Shown: positions 43,997 through 53,039 of the stretch, in pieces | How the letters are laid out: each line of letters starts with the position of its first letter | Numbering within the stretch: position 1 is the stretch's first letter | Assembly (NCBI RefSeq): GCF_019880305.1 | Contig: NZ_CP082301.1 | Span: 4,278,001-4,342,000, forward strand | Length of the DNA: 64,000 nt | Direction of reading: 5' to 3' | DNA from: Streptomyces decoyicus | GTDB lineage: Bacteria; Actinomycetota; Actinomycetes; Streptomycetales; Streptomycetaceae | Program-made: the position numbers and the translations under genes | Notes under the pieces: model-generated | What the model saw: only the letters and a program-made list of their open reading frames with translations | The model's database searches: none | Told to the model about the DNA's origin: nothing

Positions 43997-45529
43997 ATGG
44001 GTGAGATCTTCGCCGGTCGGTATGAACTGATCGACCCGATCGGTCGGGGTGGGGTGGGCGCGGTCTGGCGCGCCTGGGACGCCCGGCGACGCCGCTACGT
44101 TGCCGCCAAGGTGCTGCAGCAGAGCGACGCGCACACACTGCTGCGCTTCGTCCGTGAACAGGCCCTGCGGATCGACCATCCGCATGTGCTGGCCCCGGCG
44201 AGCTGGGCCGCGGACGACGACAAGGTGCTGTTCACCATGGATCTGGTGAACGGCGGCTCGCTGGCGCATCTGATCGGGGATTACGGCCCGCTGCCGCCGC
44301 GGTTCGTGTGCCTCCTCCTGGACCAGCTGCTGGCCGGGCTGACCGCGGTGCATGCGGAGGGCGTGGTGCACCGGGACATCAAGCCGGCGAACATCCTGCT
44401 GGAGGCCACCGGTACCGGCCGGCCGCATCTGCGGCTGTCGGACTTCGGCATCGCGATGCGCAAGGGTGAGCCACGGCTGACCGAGACCAACCTCGTGGTG
44501 GGCACGCCCGGTTACTTCGCACCGGAGCAGCTGCTGGGTGCCGAACCCGACTTCCCCGCGGACCTGTTCGCGGTCGGTCTGGTCGCGCTCTATCTGATCA
44601 CCGGCACCAAACCGGACGCCGACGGCCTGATCCAGCACTTCTCCCGGCACGGCATCCCGAACGCGCCCGAGGGGGTGCCGGAGCCGCTGTGGCAGGTGCT
44701 GGCGTCCTTGGTGCACCCCGACCCGGAAGCCCGGTTCAGGACGGCCACGGGGGCGCGTAAGGCCGTCATCGCGACGGTCGAGCTGCTGCCGGACGCGACG
44801 ATCGAGGAAGAGATCGTCGAGGTCTTCGACCACATAGGCCCGCTGCCGGCCGGCTTCGGGCCCGACGGCCCGCTGCGTGCCAAGGAGGCCGACGGACCCG
44901 CGACGGCCGGCGCCACCGCAGGCACGGCGGCCACCGGGCACCTCTCCATGTCGGACACCGGAAGTTTCCAGCTCGCGCCGCCGGAGCCGAGCACCGCGTC
45001 GGGGCCGGGCGCCTCGGCGACGCCCCCGCCGGTGCCGGTGCCGGACGGTTCGACTGCCGGCCATGGCGGTTCGCCCACGGGGCACGGGGATACGCCCACG
45101 GGACATGGTGACTGGCACACCGGCTACGGCGAGACGCCCACGGGGCACGGCGGTTCGCCCACGGGGCACCACGGCTCGCCCACCGGGCACGGCGGTTCGC
45201 CTACCGGCCACGGCGGTTCGCCCACCGGGCACGGCACCCCGGCCGGACCCGGCACCGCGTCCGGCGGGCGCCCGGCGCCTCCCCCGCCTCCGGCGCCCTC
45301 GTACGTGCCCACGGCCGCCGTCCACCCGGAGTCCGCGACCCGCCCCTATACGGCGGGCCCGCTCCCGGTCCCGGGACAGGCCCCGGGCGGCGCCCCTGCC
45401 GACGCCCAGGCCGCGGCGCCGCCCGTCCCGTACAGGAAGCCGGGACCGCCCCCGAAGGTCGCGATCCCGGTACTGATCGTGGCGTTGCTGTGCATCGCGG
45501 TCGGTGTCTGGGCACTGGTGACCGCCTGA
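43997..45529 (+). CDS. Membrane Ser/Thr protein kinase with GSPTGHG repeats
   Basis: 510 residues. The kinase domain covers about 7-265: IGRGGVGAVW (P-loop), Lys in VAAKVL, HRDIKPANIL, LSDFGIAM and TPGYFAPEQL. A Pro/Gly-rich linker holds about nine copies of a 7-8-residue unit GGSPTGHG (about 355-413). One C-terminal transmembrane helix (about 487-508) ends the protein with only two residues outside, so there is no external sensor domain. It follows the HTH gene and converges on the membrane-protein operon at 45597. The His/Gly repeats could bind metal, which is inference. Confidence 0.9.
   Translation: MGEIFAGRYELIDPIGRGGVGAVWRAWDARRRRYVAAKVLQQSDAHTLLRFVREQALRIDHPHVLAPASWAADDDKVLFTMDLVNGGSLAHLIGDYGPLPPRFVCLLLDQLLAGLTAVHAEGVVHRDIKPANILLEATGTGRPHLRLSDFGIAMRKGEPRLTETNLVVGTPGYFAPEQLLGAEPDFPADLFAVGLVALYLITGTKPDADGLIQHFSRHGIPNAPEGVPEPLWQVLASLVHPDPEARFRTATGARKAVIATVELLPDATIEEEIVEVFDHIGPLPAGFGPDGPLRAKEADGPATAGATAGTAATGHLSMSDTGSFQLAPPEPSTASGPGASATPPPVPVPDGSTAGHGGSPTGHGDTPTGHGDWHTGYGETPTGHGGSPTGHHGSPTGHGGSPTGHGGSPTGHGTPAGPGTASGGRPAPPPPPAPSYVPTAAVHPESATRPYTAGPLPVPGQAPGGAPADAQAAAPPVPYRKPGPPPKVAIPVLIVALLCIAVGVWALVTA
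45059..45235 (+). repeat. 24-bp tandem repeats encoding GGSPTGHG in the kinase linker
   Basis: About nine imperfect 21-24-bp units of the form GGTTCGCCCACGGGGCACGG. The repeats are in frame, so copy-number change would alter linker length without breaking the kinase. Confidence 0.85.
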
Positions 45530-45596
45530 GAGGCCGTCTGAGGGGACGCCATGGGGCGCACCACCAGACGGGCCCGCCCGTGCCCTCGGGAGCCCG

Positions 45597-47012
45597 CTAC
45601 CAGCCCTGTGGCGGCCCGAACTGCCGGTTGGACTGAGCCTGTTGGGTCGTCTGTGTCGACTGTCCCGGCAGGGAGGGCTGACCGCCCGGCCCGGCCGCCG
45701 CGGCCGGCCCGGGCGGCGCACCCGCCGCAACGGCCGGGGACCGCCGCGCCATCAGCGTCCACGCCCCCAGCCCCGCCAGCAGCACCACCCCCGTACCGAT
45801 GCCGGCGTAGGCCACCGTCATCAGGGTGCCGCTCTTCGCCGCGTCCTGCGCGGTCTGGCCGTTGTGCGCCGTCTCCCGGTCCTCGGTCGTGACGGAGAAG
45901 GTGTCGGTCGGCTCGGCGTAGCCGGGCCCCTCCTTCGCGGCGCCAAGGACATCCACCCGGAGAGTGAGCTCCGCGCCCTTGGGGAAATACTTCGCGGCGT
46001 CGGGGTGCAGGCTGACCTCGAGGTAGTACCAGCCCGCGAACCGCATCGCCCCGACCGAGTCGGTCGCGTTGAAACGGTTGCCGTAGTCGACGGGCGCGGT
46101 GAACTGCTTCGCCGTGGCCGGCTTGCCGGTGTACGGGACGAAGCTGACGTTGCCGACCGCACCGCGCGCCGGATTGTAGACACCCAGTCCGAGCACCCTG
46201 GTGACGAAGCCGGCCGCTCCGGAGGACGCGTTCGGCAGCTCCGCGCTCAGGTTGAGCCGCTGTCCCCAGTCCACCGGTACGCGGTAGAACCGGGTCTCGC
46301 CCGGCGTGATCCGGTCCTTCCACACACCGGTGTCGACCGAACCCGCGTCGTTGAAACCGGTGCCGCCCTTGGCGCTGCGCTTGGTGGCGTCCGTGCGCGG
46401 GGCCGGCGTGGTGGTGCTCCAGCTGCCCTGGCCCGGCCGGGCGGGGGTGTTGCCCTTGAGCGGGGGCTCGTCGAGGTAGTTCAGTTCGAGGGGCCAGGGG
46501 TCGGGTCCGGAGGTCGTCGACCCCTCGCGGGTGATCACCAGGTAGTACGGGCCGGCCTTCTGGCACTCCGTCCGGTCGGCGCCGATGCGACGGGTGGCGT
46601 AGTCGGCGAGCGGATACGCCATGCCGCCGCCGTTGAAGGACGGGCTGGCTCCCGTGCCGCAGGTCGTGCCGTCGCTGTCCTGGACGTTGACGGTCAGCTT
46701 GTCGCCGTAGTCCTCGACCTTGGTGCCGGGCTTGGGCGCCGCGACGGCCGAGAAGTACGCGCTGGTCCTGTCGTCCAGGGTGACGGCGTAGTACTTCTGC
46801 TCGCCGCGCTTGATGGAGTCGGTGTGCAGTCCGGGCTTGAGCTGCGGCGCATCCGCGGCGCTGGAGGTGCCCTTGGTCGCCGTGGCGCCGTCCCCCGTCC
46901 GGTAGCCGGGTATGGACTCGGCCGAGGCCACGCCCACCGTCCCCGGCAGAATCGCCACCACGGCGAGCGCCGCCAGTACGGCCATGCCCCTGTTCGTCGT
47001 GCGCCCCGTCAC
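45597..47012 (-). CDS. Secreted, membrane-anchored protein, paralogue of the neighbouring VWA protein without the VWA domain
   Basis: 471 residues: a signal peptide (cleavage near VGVASAES), a long extracytoplasmic region, one transmembrane helix (about 405-427, MTVAYAGIGTGVVLLAGLGAW) and a Pro/Gln-rich cytoplasmic tail. It shares with the upstream VWA protein the ordered segments YYAVTLD / YYAAGLD, KAGPYYLVI / KAGRYWLVV, GGTGFNDA and VPVDWGQ / VPVGWGQ. GTG start at 47012 overlaps the VWA gene stop (GTGA); GTG at 47015 is an alternative. Function unknown. Confidence 0.83.
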   Translation of the reverse strand: MTGRTTNRGMAVLAALAVVAILPGTVGVASAESIPGYRTGDGATATKGTSSAADAPQLKPGLHTDSIKRGEQKYYAVTLDDRTSAYFSAVAAPKPGTKVEDYGDKLTVNVQDSDGTTCGTGASPSFNGGGMAYPLADYATRRIGADRTECQKAGPYYLVITREGSTTSGPDPWPLELNYLDEPPLKGNTPARPGQGSWSTTTPAPRTDATKRSAKGGTGFNDAGSVDTGVWKDRITPGETRFYRVPVDWGQRLNLSAELPNASSGAAGFVTRVLGLGVYNPARGAVGNVSFVPYTGKPATAKQFTAPVDYGNRFNATDSVGAMRFAGWYYLEVSLHPDAAKYFPKGAELTLRVDVLGAAKEGPGYAEPTDTFSVTTEDRETAHNGQTAQDAAKSGTLMTVAYAGIGTGVVLLAGLGAWTLMARRSPAVAAGAPPGPAAAAGPGGQPSLPGQSTQTTQQAQSNRQFGPPQGW

Positions 47013-48937
47013 CACGAGCCACCCCTCATCGGATCGGAATTCCCGGCGCCGGCCTGCGGCTTCCTGCGAGCCCACCCGTAGGCCACCGCGAGACCGGCCA
47101 GCAGCAGTACGCCCACTCCACCGATGGCGACGGCCACCACACGTCCTGTGGACCATCCTCCACCGCCGTCGGGCGTGCCGTCCGCCGAGCGCCCGGAATC
47201 GCCCGGGGAGACCTCGGCCCGGACCGCGGACGCCCCGGCCTGCGGGCCGCTCTTCTCCTGGCCCAGCACCGCGATCCGCAGCACCACACCGATCTGCGGA
47301 TGCTGCGCGATCTCGGCGGCCTTGGCGCCCAGCGTCACCGCGAGGTAGAAGTCGCCGTTGCGGTGCACGGGGACGACATCGGGGTGCGTCTCGTAGCGAT
47401 TGGTCCAGGCGACCGGGACCGTCCCCATGCTGAGCGACGCCAGCCGCCCGTTGTAGGACACCTGGGCACTGAACTGGCCGGTACCGCTGCCGACCGGCGC
47501 GCGGAACGGTGTGTAGACCTGGGTACCGCCGTAGGACGTATGCGCGCTGTAGCCCTTGACCGTCGGCTCGTTGGCGAATTCCACGTCGTAGCGCAGTTGC
47601 TGGCCCCAGCCGACCGGCACCTTGTACCAAAGGGTCTGCGCCGGCAGGACCTTGTCCCGCCAGACGCCCTGGTGCAGCGTACGGGCGTCATTGAAGCCGG
47701 TGCCGCCGGTGACGTCCTGGGGCGCGGTGGTGGGCAGCGAGGCGTCCTTGCCGCCCGCGCCGTACTCCGGCTCCGACTGTGCGGGCGTGACGCCCTTCTT
47801 CAGCGGATGTTCCACGTGAAACGTCAGCTCCATCGGCCACCGGGCGGCGTCCGACCCCTTGGCGGCCTTGCGCTCGACGACCAGCCAGTACCGCCCGGCC
47901 TTGTCACATCCGCCGTTGCCACCCTGCGTGGGGATACGGCTGACGCCCGAGGTCAGCGGTGTCGCACCCTCGTGCTGCCCGAACATCTCGGAGGTGGAAG
48001 CACAGGAGCCGGTGGTGCCGTACGCGATGCGGGTGCGCAGCATGTCGAGGGAGTCGACGGCCGCGCCGGCCTGGGGCACCACGGTCGCCGAGAAGTCGGC
48101 CGTCGAGACGGCATCCAGGCCGGCGGCGTAGTAGCGCTCTTCGTTGGGCCCGATGGTGTCCAGATACTGCCCGGGGACGATGCCGGGCGCACCGCTCCGC
48201 GTCGTCGTCCCGCGGATCTGCTTGCCCTTGAAGCGGTAGCTGTCCGCGGAGAGTTGGCCGGCCCGCTGGAGCTGGCGGGCGAGCGCCCTGGCGTCCGGGG
48301 CGTCGTAGTACCGCCCGTTGCCGGCCTTCGCGATGCACTCCAGCTGTGCGCGGGCCTTGCCCGCCACCTGGAAGCCGATGGCATCGATGTGCAGATCGCC
48401 GCCGGATGCGGCGAGTTGGGCGGCGACCTTGCAGGGCGGCGGCGCCTGGCAGTTGTCCTCGCCATCGGAGATCAGCAGGATCGTGCGCTTGCCGGTCGCT
48501 CCGCCGACGGGCCGGGGAAGGTCGCCGGCCGCCTTGCGCAGGGAGAGCCCGATGGGGGTGTCACCCTTGGGCCGGACGGCCGCGACCGCCCGCTTGAGGC
48601 CCGCCCGGTCGAGGGCGGCGACCGGCTGGGCGAGCCGGGTGTCGTCACAGCCCTTGGCCTTGTCGGCACCGTAGACCCGCAGGCCGGTGGGGTAGCCGTC
48701 GGGCAGGGCGTCGGCGACCGTGCCGACGGCCTTACGGGCGGAATCGATCCGGGTGCTGCCGGAGCCGTCGCCCCCCGCCATCGAGCCGGACGAGTCGAGC
48801 ACCATCACCATCCCGGTGCCCTCGGCGGCCTGCGCCCGGGCCGGTGTGGCCGCTGTGGCCGGAAGTGGCCCGATGATCAGGGCCGGCAACAGCCCCCCGA
48901 GTACCGCCACCGCCCCTCTGCACGGTCGTTGTGCCAT
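47009..48937 (-). CDS. Secreted VWA-domain protein with C-terminal membrane anchor
   Basis: 642 residues: signal peptide (about 1-30), a von Willebrand A domain (about 40-215) with a complete MIDAS (DSSGS, Thr in KGDTPIGLS, Asp in ISDGEDN), then a beta-rich region shared with the next gene, one transmembrane helix (about 600-622) and a short basic tail. The VWA domain should bind a metal-dependent protein ligand outside the cell. Start at 48937 has AGGAC and GGGGGG upstream. It is the first gene of a two-gene operon, with two direct TGCTANNGCAA elements upstream. Confidence 0.88.
   Translation of the reverse strand: MAQRPCRGAVAVLGGLLPALIIGPLPATAATPARAQAAEGTGMVMVLDSSGSMAGGDGSGSTRIDSARKAVGTVADALPDGYPTGLRVYGADKAKGCDDTRLAQPVAALDRAGLKRAVAAVRPKGDTPIGLSLRKAAGDLPRPVGGATGKRTILLISDGEDNCQAPPPCKVAAQLAASGGDLHIDAIGFQVAGKARAQLECIAKAGNGRYYDAPDARALARQLQRAGQLSADSYRFKGKQIRGTTTRSGAPGIVPGQYLDTIGPNEERYYAAGLDAVSTADFSATVVPQAGAAVDSLDMLRTRIAYGTTGSCASTSEMFGQHEGATPLTSGVSRIPTQGGNGGCDKAGRYWLVVERKAAKGSDAARWPMELTFHVEHPLKKGVTPAQSEPEYGAGGKDASLPTTAPQDVTGGTGFNDARTLHQGVWRDKVLPAQTLWYKVPVGWGQQLRYDVEFANEPTVKGYSAHTSYGGTQVYTPFRAPVGSGTGQFSAQVSYNGRLASLSMGTVPVAWTNRYETHPDVVPVHRNGDFYLAVTLGAKAAEIAQHPQIGVVLRIAVLGQEKSGPQAGASAVRAEVSPGDSGRSADGTPDGGGGWSTGRVVAVAIGGVGVLLLAGLAVAYGWARRKPQAGAGNSDPMRGGSW
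47809..47822. promoter_or_regulatory. Degenerate parS-like site
   Basis: GTTCCACGTGAAAC differs at one position from parS and lies inside the VWA gene (read as TFHVEH), about 12 kb from oriC. Confidence 0.6.
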
Positions 48938-48977
48938 GTCCTGATCCCCCCTGTGCCCTGCCGGACACATCACAGAA

Positions 48978-49012
48978 TTTGCTACCGCAATCTAGTGGTG
49001 TGCTATAGCAAA
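48978..49012. promoter_or_regulatory. Two direct palindromic elements TGCTANNGCAA upstream of the VWA operon
   Basis: TGCTACCGCAA (48980-48990) and TGCTATAGCAA (49001-49011) are spaced exactly 21 bp, two helical turns. The outer bases also form TTTGCTA (48978-48984)/TAGCAAA (49006-49012). This pattern resembles GntR-type operators; it lies 41-75 bp before the VWA start codon. Confidence 0.6.
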
Positions 49013-49119
49013 CTCAAGAGGGCTGCCGTCACGGTCCTGCAACGAGAACCAGCCACCCGGGCACGACCTCCGGCGCCCCGGCCCAGACCGCGCCGCCAGC
49101 CCGCCCCCGGACGCACGAA

Positions 49120-49147
49120 ACCCCGATCACCCAGGGGCAATCGGGGT
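49120..49147 (-). terminator. Terminator after the 44-aa membrane peptide gene
   Basis: ACCCCGAT (49120-49127) pairs with ATCGGGGT (49140-49147), 25 bp after the stop codon of the small gene on the minus strand. Confidence 0.65.
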
Positions 49148-49172
49148 CCGTACGAACGAACTGTGGGGGGTC

Positions 49173-49307
49173 TCAGACACCCGAACCTGCGGGCACGGAG
49201 TCGGTCGCCTCCGTCCACAGATCCTGCTCGGCGCGATCCGCCTGGATCTGGCGGTACACGAGGAGCCCGCCGATGGCGGCCAGTGCGACCAGGAGAAGCT
49301 TCTTCAC
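49173..49307 (-). CDS. 44-aa membrane peptide with DLW motif
   Basis: GTG-started small ORF, MKKLLLVALAAIGGLLVYRQ at the N-terminus (one membrane helix or uncleaved signal), then IQADRAEQDLWTEATDSVP. Short proteins of this pattern are recurrent beside gyrA and tRNA genes in Streptomyces, as far as memory allows; function unknown. GAGGTCGCGCG just upstream could be the RBS. A terminator hairpin follows. Confidence 0.75.
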   Translation of the reverse strand: MKKLLLVALAAIGGLLVYRQIQADRAEQDLWTEATDSVPAGSGV

Positions 49308-49453
49308 CGCGCGACCTCGTCTTTCGTTGACGTAGGGGACCTATGTCGGCCGATGATACACACCGGCCGATACCGATCGGTTACCTAGCTCGCAGTCGGC
49401 AACACCTCGTCCGAGGGCTTGGGCCGCGAGCCAACTTCCGCCTCCGTACAACG

Positions 49454-49491
49454 AATCGGCCCGGCCGGGGAGTTCCCCGGCCGGGCCGATT
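49454..49491 (-). terminator. Terminator after tRNA-Ile
   Basis: AATCGGCCCGGCCGGGG and its perfect complement form a 17-bp stem with loop AGTT. It begins 6 bp after the tRNA 3' end and is followed on the minus strand by CGTTGT. Confidence 0.92.
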
Positions 49492-49497
49492 GTGCAG

Positions 49498-49571
49498 TGC
49501 GGCTACCAGGACTTGAACCTGGGGCCTCTTCCTTATCAGGGAAGCGCTCTAACCGTCTGAGCTATAGCCGC
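49498..49571 (-). tRNA. tRNA-Ile (anticodon GAT)
   Basis: 74-nt tRNA on the minus strand. Acceptor GCGGCTA pairs with TAGCCGC plus discriminator A. Anticodon stem CTTCC/GGAAG encloses CTGATAA, giving GAT, which reads AUC/AUU. T-arm CCAGGTTCAAGTCCTGG. CCA is not encoded. It lies downstream of gyrA-DUF3566, a typical actinobacterial order. Confidence 0.96.
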
Positions 49572-49659
49572 GCGTTCGCTGCACCGAAAGATTAGCGCAC
49601 TTCAGAGGCGTTCCCAAAATCGGTTCCGGGAGCCTCCCGAACGCCCTCCCGTGAGGAGG

Positions 49660-50349
49660 TCACTCGTCCTCGGCGAGGGTGAGCTCCACACCGCCGACGA
49701 AGCCCGCCGACAGGTTGTAGATGAAGGCACCGAGCGTGGCCAGCGCGGTTGCCAGCACCACGTCGATCACCGCGATGATCGACGTGAACAGCAGTACCCG
49801 CGGCAGCGAGAGGAACGACTGGAGATCGAAGCCGGCCCCGTCACTGGAGCCGGTGGCCTCGCTGATCGTCCCGCCGACCGTGGAGAAGACGCCCATCGCG
49901 TTCATGACCATCCACAGCACCGCGGCGGCCACGACCGTGCAGATGCCCAGGGCGATGGAGAGCAGAAAGCTGACCTTCATGACCGACCACGGATCGGCGC
50001 GTGCCACCCGCAGCCGGGCCTTGCGGGTCCGCGGGGCCGTACTGGCGCCCGTACGCGGCCGGCGCACCGCCTGCCCGCCACTCTGCCCACCGCCGGTGGG
50101 ATACGCCTGAGGCGGCTGATACGGCTGCTGAGAGCCGCTCTCGGCCTGCCCCTGGGACTGCTGCCGGGGCTGCGGCTGCGGCTGACGTGTATCGGTCACG
50201 GGTCCCCCCTGGTGCGAGCCCTCGTCCCGGGGGCCGGTGTCAGAAACGGCGGAGCCACGGGCGCTGTCATCCGTCACGGTCGCGGGTCCGGACGGGGAAT
50301 CCTTCCCGGCTCCCGATCCACCCGCTGTAGCGCCCGTGGCTCCACTCAC
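49660..50349 (-). CDS. DUF3566 transmembrane protein
   Basis: 229 residues: about 110 residues of Gly/Gln/Pro-rich disordered cytoplasmic sequence, then two transmembrane helices (about 122-148 and 188-215) in the conserved DUF3566 domain with ARADPWSVMKVSFLLSIALG and FIYNLSAGFVGGVELTLAEDE, written here in parts. The family is almost always directly downstream of gyrA in actinobacteria, as here (15-bp gap). Start GTG with GAGGAGTAGG upstream. Function unknown. Confidence 0.9.
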   Translation of the reverse strand: MSGATGATAGGSGAGKDSPSGPATVTDDSARGSAVSDTGPRDEGSHQGGPVTDTRQPQPQPRQQSQGQAESGSQQPYQPPQAYPTGGGQSGGQAVRRPRTGASTAPRTRKARLRVARADPWSVMKVSFLLSIALGICTVVAAAVLWMVMNAMGVFSTVGGTISEATGSSDGAGFDLQSFLSLPRVLLFTSIIAVIDVVLATALATLGAFIYNLSAGFVGGVELTLAEDE

Positions 50350-50364
50350 GACCTACTCCTCGTG

Positions 50365-52989
50365 CTACTCCGCCGCGGGCTGCTCGCCCTCGGTCTCCGT
50401 GGGCACGGTCCCCTCGGCCGCTTCGGTCTCGTCGGGCATCTCGCCCCCGTCGACCTCTTCGGCTTCACGACCGGCCTCGGCGTTCCATGCGATGCCGACG
50501 ACGGCATCACGCTTGCCCAGGTTGATCAGTTGGACGCCCATGGTGTCACGGCCGGTCTCCCGCACCTCGTTGACCCGCGTACGGATCACGCCACCGCCGA
50601 GCGTCACCGCGAGGATCTCGTCGGTCTCCTCGACGACCAGCGCGCCGACCAGCGAACCCCGGTCCTCCACGATCTTGGCGGCCTTGATGCCCAGACCGCC
50701 GCGGCCCTGGACGCGGTACTCGTCGACCGCGGTGCGCTTGGCGTAGCCGCCGTCCGTGGCGGTGAAGACGTAGGTGTTGGCGCGAACCACGTTCATCGAG
50801 AGCAGCTCATCGCCCTCGCGGAAGCTCATGCCCTTCACACCGGAGGTGGCCCGGCCCATCGGGCGCAGCGCCTCGTCGGTCGCCGTGAAGCGGATCGACT
50901 GGGCCTTCTTGCTGATCAGCAGCAGGTCGTCGGTCTCCGACACCAGCTCGGCGCCGATCAGCTCGTCGTCCGTGCCGTCCTCCTGCTCGCGCAGGTTGAT
51001 CGCGATGACACCACCGGAGCGCGGCGAGTCGTAGTCCTTGAGCGGCGTCTTCTTCACCAGGCCGGCCTTGGTGGCGAGCACCAGGTACGGCATGGCCTCG
51101 TAGTCGCGGATCGCCAGGATCTGCGCGATCTGCTCGTCCGGCTGGAAGGCGAGGAGATTGGCCACATGCTGACCCCGCGCGTCCCGCCCCGCGTCGGGGA
51201 GCTCGTACGCCTTGGCGCGGTAGACCCGGCCCTTGTTCGTGAAGAACAGCAGCCAGTGGTGGGTGGTGGAGACGAAGAAGTGGTCGACGATGTCGTCTTC
51301 CTTGAGCTTCGTGCCCCGTACGCCCTTGCCGCCGCGCTTCTGCGAGCGGTAGTCGTCGGTCTTCGTCCGCTTCACATAGCCGCCACGGGAGATCGTGACG
51401 ACGATGTCCTCCTCGGCGATCAGGTCCTCGATGGACATGTCGCCCTCGAAGGGCACCAGCTTGCTGCGCCGGTCGTCGCCGAACTTCTCGACGATCGCGG
51501 CGAGTTCCTCGCTGATGATCTGGCGCTGCCGCTCCGGGGAGGCCAGGATCGCGTTGTACTCGTTGATCTTGCGCTGCAGCTCGTCGTGCTCGGCCGTGAT
51601 CTTCTGGCGCTCCAGGGCGGCCAGCCGGCGCAGCTGCATCTCCAGGATCGCGTTCGCCTGGATCTCGTCGATCGTCAGCAGGCCCATCAGGCCCTCGCGC
51701 GCCACGTCGACCGTCTCACTGCGCCGGATCAGCGCGATGACCTCGTCGATGGCGTCCAGCGCCTTGAGCAGACCGCGCAGGATGTGCGCCCGCTCCTCGG
51801 CCTTGCGCAGCCGGAACTTCGTCCGGCGGACGATGACCTCGACCTGGTGCGTCACCCAGTTGCGGATGAACGCGTCCAGGGAGAGCGTGCGCGGCACACC
51901 GTCGACCAGCGCCAGCATGTTCGCGCCGAAGTTGGTCTGCAGATCGGTGTGCTTGTAGAGGTTGTTGAGGACGACCTTGGCGACCGCGTCCCGCTTGAGG
52001 ACGATGACCAGGCGCTGGCCCGTACGCGAGGAGGTCTCGTCGCGGACGTCCGCGATGCCGCCGACCTTGCCGTCCTTCACCAGGTCGGCGATCTTCTGCG
52101 CGAGGTTGTCCGGGTTGACCTGGTACGGCAGCTCCGTGACCACCAGGCACTGGCGGTTCTGGATCTCCTCGACCGCCACCACCGCGCGCATCGTGATCGA
52201 GCCGCGGCCCGTGCGGTAGGCCTCCTCGATGCCCTTGCGGCCCACGACCAGAGCGCCGGTGGGGAAGTCGGGGCCCTTGATGCGCTCGATGAGCGCCTCC
52301 AGCAGCTCCTCGTTGGAGGCTTCGGGGTGCTCCAGCGCCCACTGGGCACCGGCCGCGACCTCGCGCAGGTTGTGCGGCGGGATGTTCGTCGCCATACCGA
52401 CCGCGATACCGGCCGAGCCGTTGATCAGCAGGTTGGGGAAGCGCGCCGGCAGGACCGTGGGCTCCTGGTTACGGCCGTCGTAGTTGTCCTGGAAGTCGAC
52501 GGTCTCCTCGTCGATGTCCCGGAGCATCTCCATGGACAGCGACTTCATCTTGCACTCGGTGTACCGCATGGCCGCCGCCGGGTCGTTGCCCGGGGAGCCG
52601 AAGTTGCCGTTGGAGTCCACCAGCGGCATCCGCATCGACCACGGCTGCGCCAGACGCACCAGGGCGTCGTAGATCGAGGAGTCGCCGTGCGGGTGGTACG
52701 TACCCATGACGTCGCCGACGACGCGGGCGCACTTGTAGAAGCCCTTCTCGGGGCGGTAGCCGCCGTCGTACATCGCGTACAGCACACGGCGGTGCACCGG
52801 CTTGAGGCCGTCCCGCACATCGGGCAGCGCACGCGAGACGATGACGGACATCGCGTAGTCGAGGTAGGAGCGCTGCATCTCCGTCTCGAGCCCGACGGGC
52901 TCGACACGCATCCCCACGCCTTCGATGGCGGCGGGCGCGCCCTCGGCGGTCACGCCGTCCGGGGTCACAGGGGGGTTTTCGTCGGCCAT
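50365..52989 (-). CDS. gyrA: DNA gyrase subunit A
   Basis: 874 residues. Cleaves and religates DNA during negative supercoiling. The catalytic tyrosine lies in AAAMRYTE; the quinolone region reads HPHGDSSIYD with Ser and Asp intact, so a quinolone-sensitive form is expected. The C-terminal beta-pinwheel (about 515-835) includes the GyrA box QKRGGKGVRG. The acidic Glu-rich tail is typical for the family. Start ATG at 52989 has AAAGGA upstream. It is 50 bp downstream of gyrB, in the same transcript. Confidence 0.98.
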   Translation of the reverse strand: MADENPPVTPDGVTAEGAPAAIEGVGMRVEPVGLETEMQRSYLDYAMSVIVSRALPDVRDGLKPVHRRVLYAMYDGGYRPEKGFYKCARVVGDVMGTYHPHGDSSIYDALVRLAQPWSMRMPLVDSNGNFGSPGNDPAAAMRYTECKMKSLSMEMLRDIDEETVDFQDNYDGRNQEPTVLPARFPNLLINGSAGIAVGMATNIPPHNLREVAAGAQWALEHPEASNEELLEALIERIKGPDFPTGALVVGRKGIEEAYRTGRGSITMRAVVAVEEIQNRQCLVVTELPYQVNPDNLAQKIADLVKDGKVGGIADVRDETSSRTGQRLVIVLKRDAVAKVVLNNLYKHTDLQTNFGANMLALVDGVPRTLSLDAFIRNWVTHQVEVIVRRTKFRLRKAEERAHILRGLLKALDAIDEVIALIRRSETVDVAREGLMGLLTIDEIQANAILEMQLRRLAALERQKITAEHDELQRKINEYNAILASPERQRQIISEELAAIVEKFGDDRRSKLVPFEGDMSIEDLIAEEDIVVTISRGGYVKRTKTDDYRSQKRGGKGVRGTKLKEDDIVDHFFVSTTHHWLLFFTNKGRVYRAKAYELPDAGRDARGQHVANLLAFQPDEQIAQILAIRDYEAMPYLVLATKAGLVKKTPLKDYDSPRSGGVIAINLREQEDGTDDELIGAELVSETDDLLLISKKAQSIRFTATDEALRPMGRATSGVKGMSFREGDELLSMNVVRANTYVFTATDGGYAKRTAVDEYRVQGRGGLGIKAAKIVEDRGSLVGALVVEETDEILAVTLGGGVIRTRVNEVRETGRDTMGVQLINLGKRDAVVGIAWNAEAGREAEEVDGGEMPDETEAAEGTVPTETEGEQPAAE

Positions 52990-53039
52990 GGTGGTTCAAA
53001 GTCCTTTCGAGCTGCGGCTGGTGTACGGGCCGACAGGGC

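Noticed and set aside
45059..45235. Possible CRISPR-like array
   Set aside because: The units are in frame with a kinase gene, 21-24 bp long and contiguous without unique spacers.
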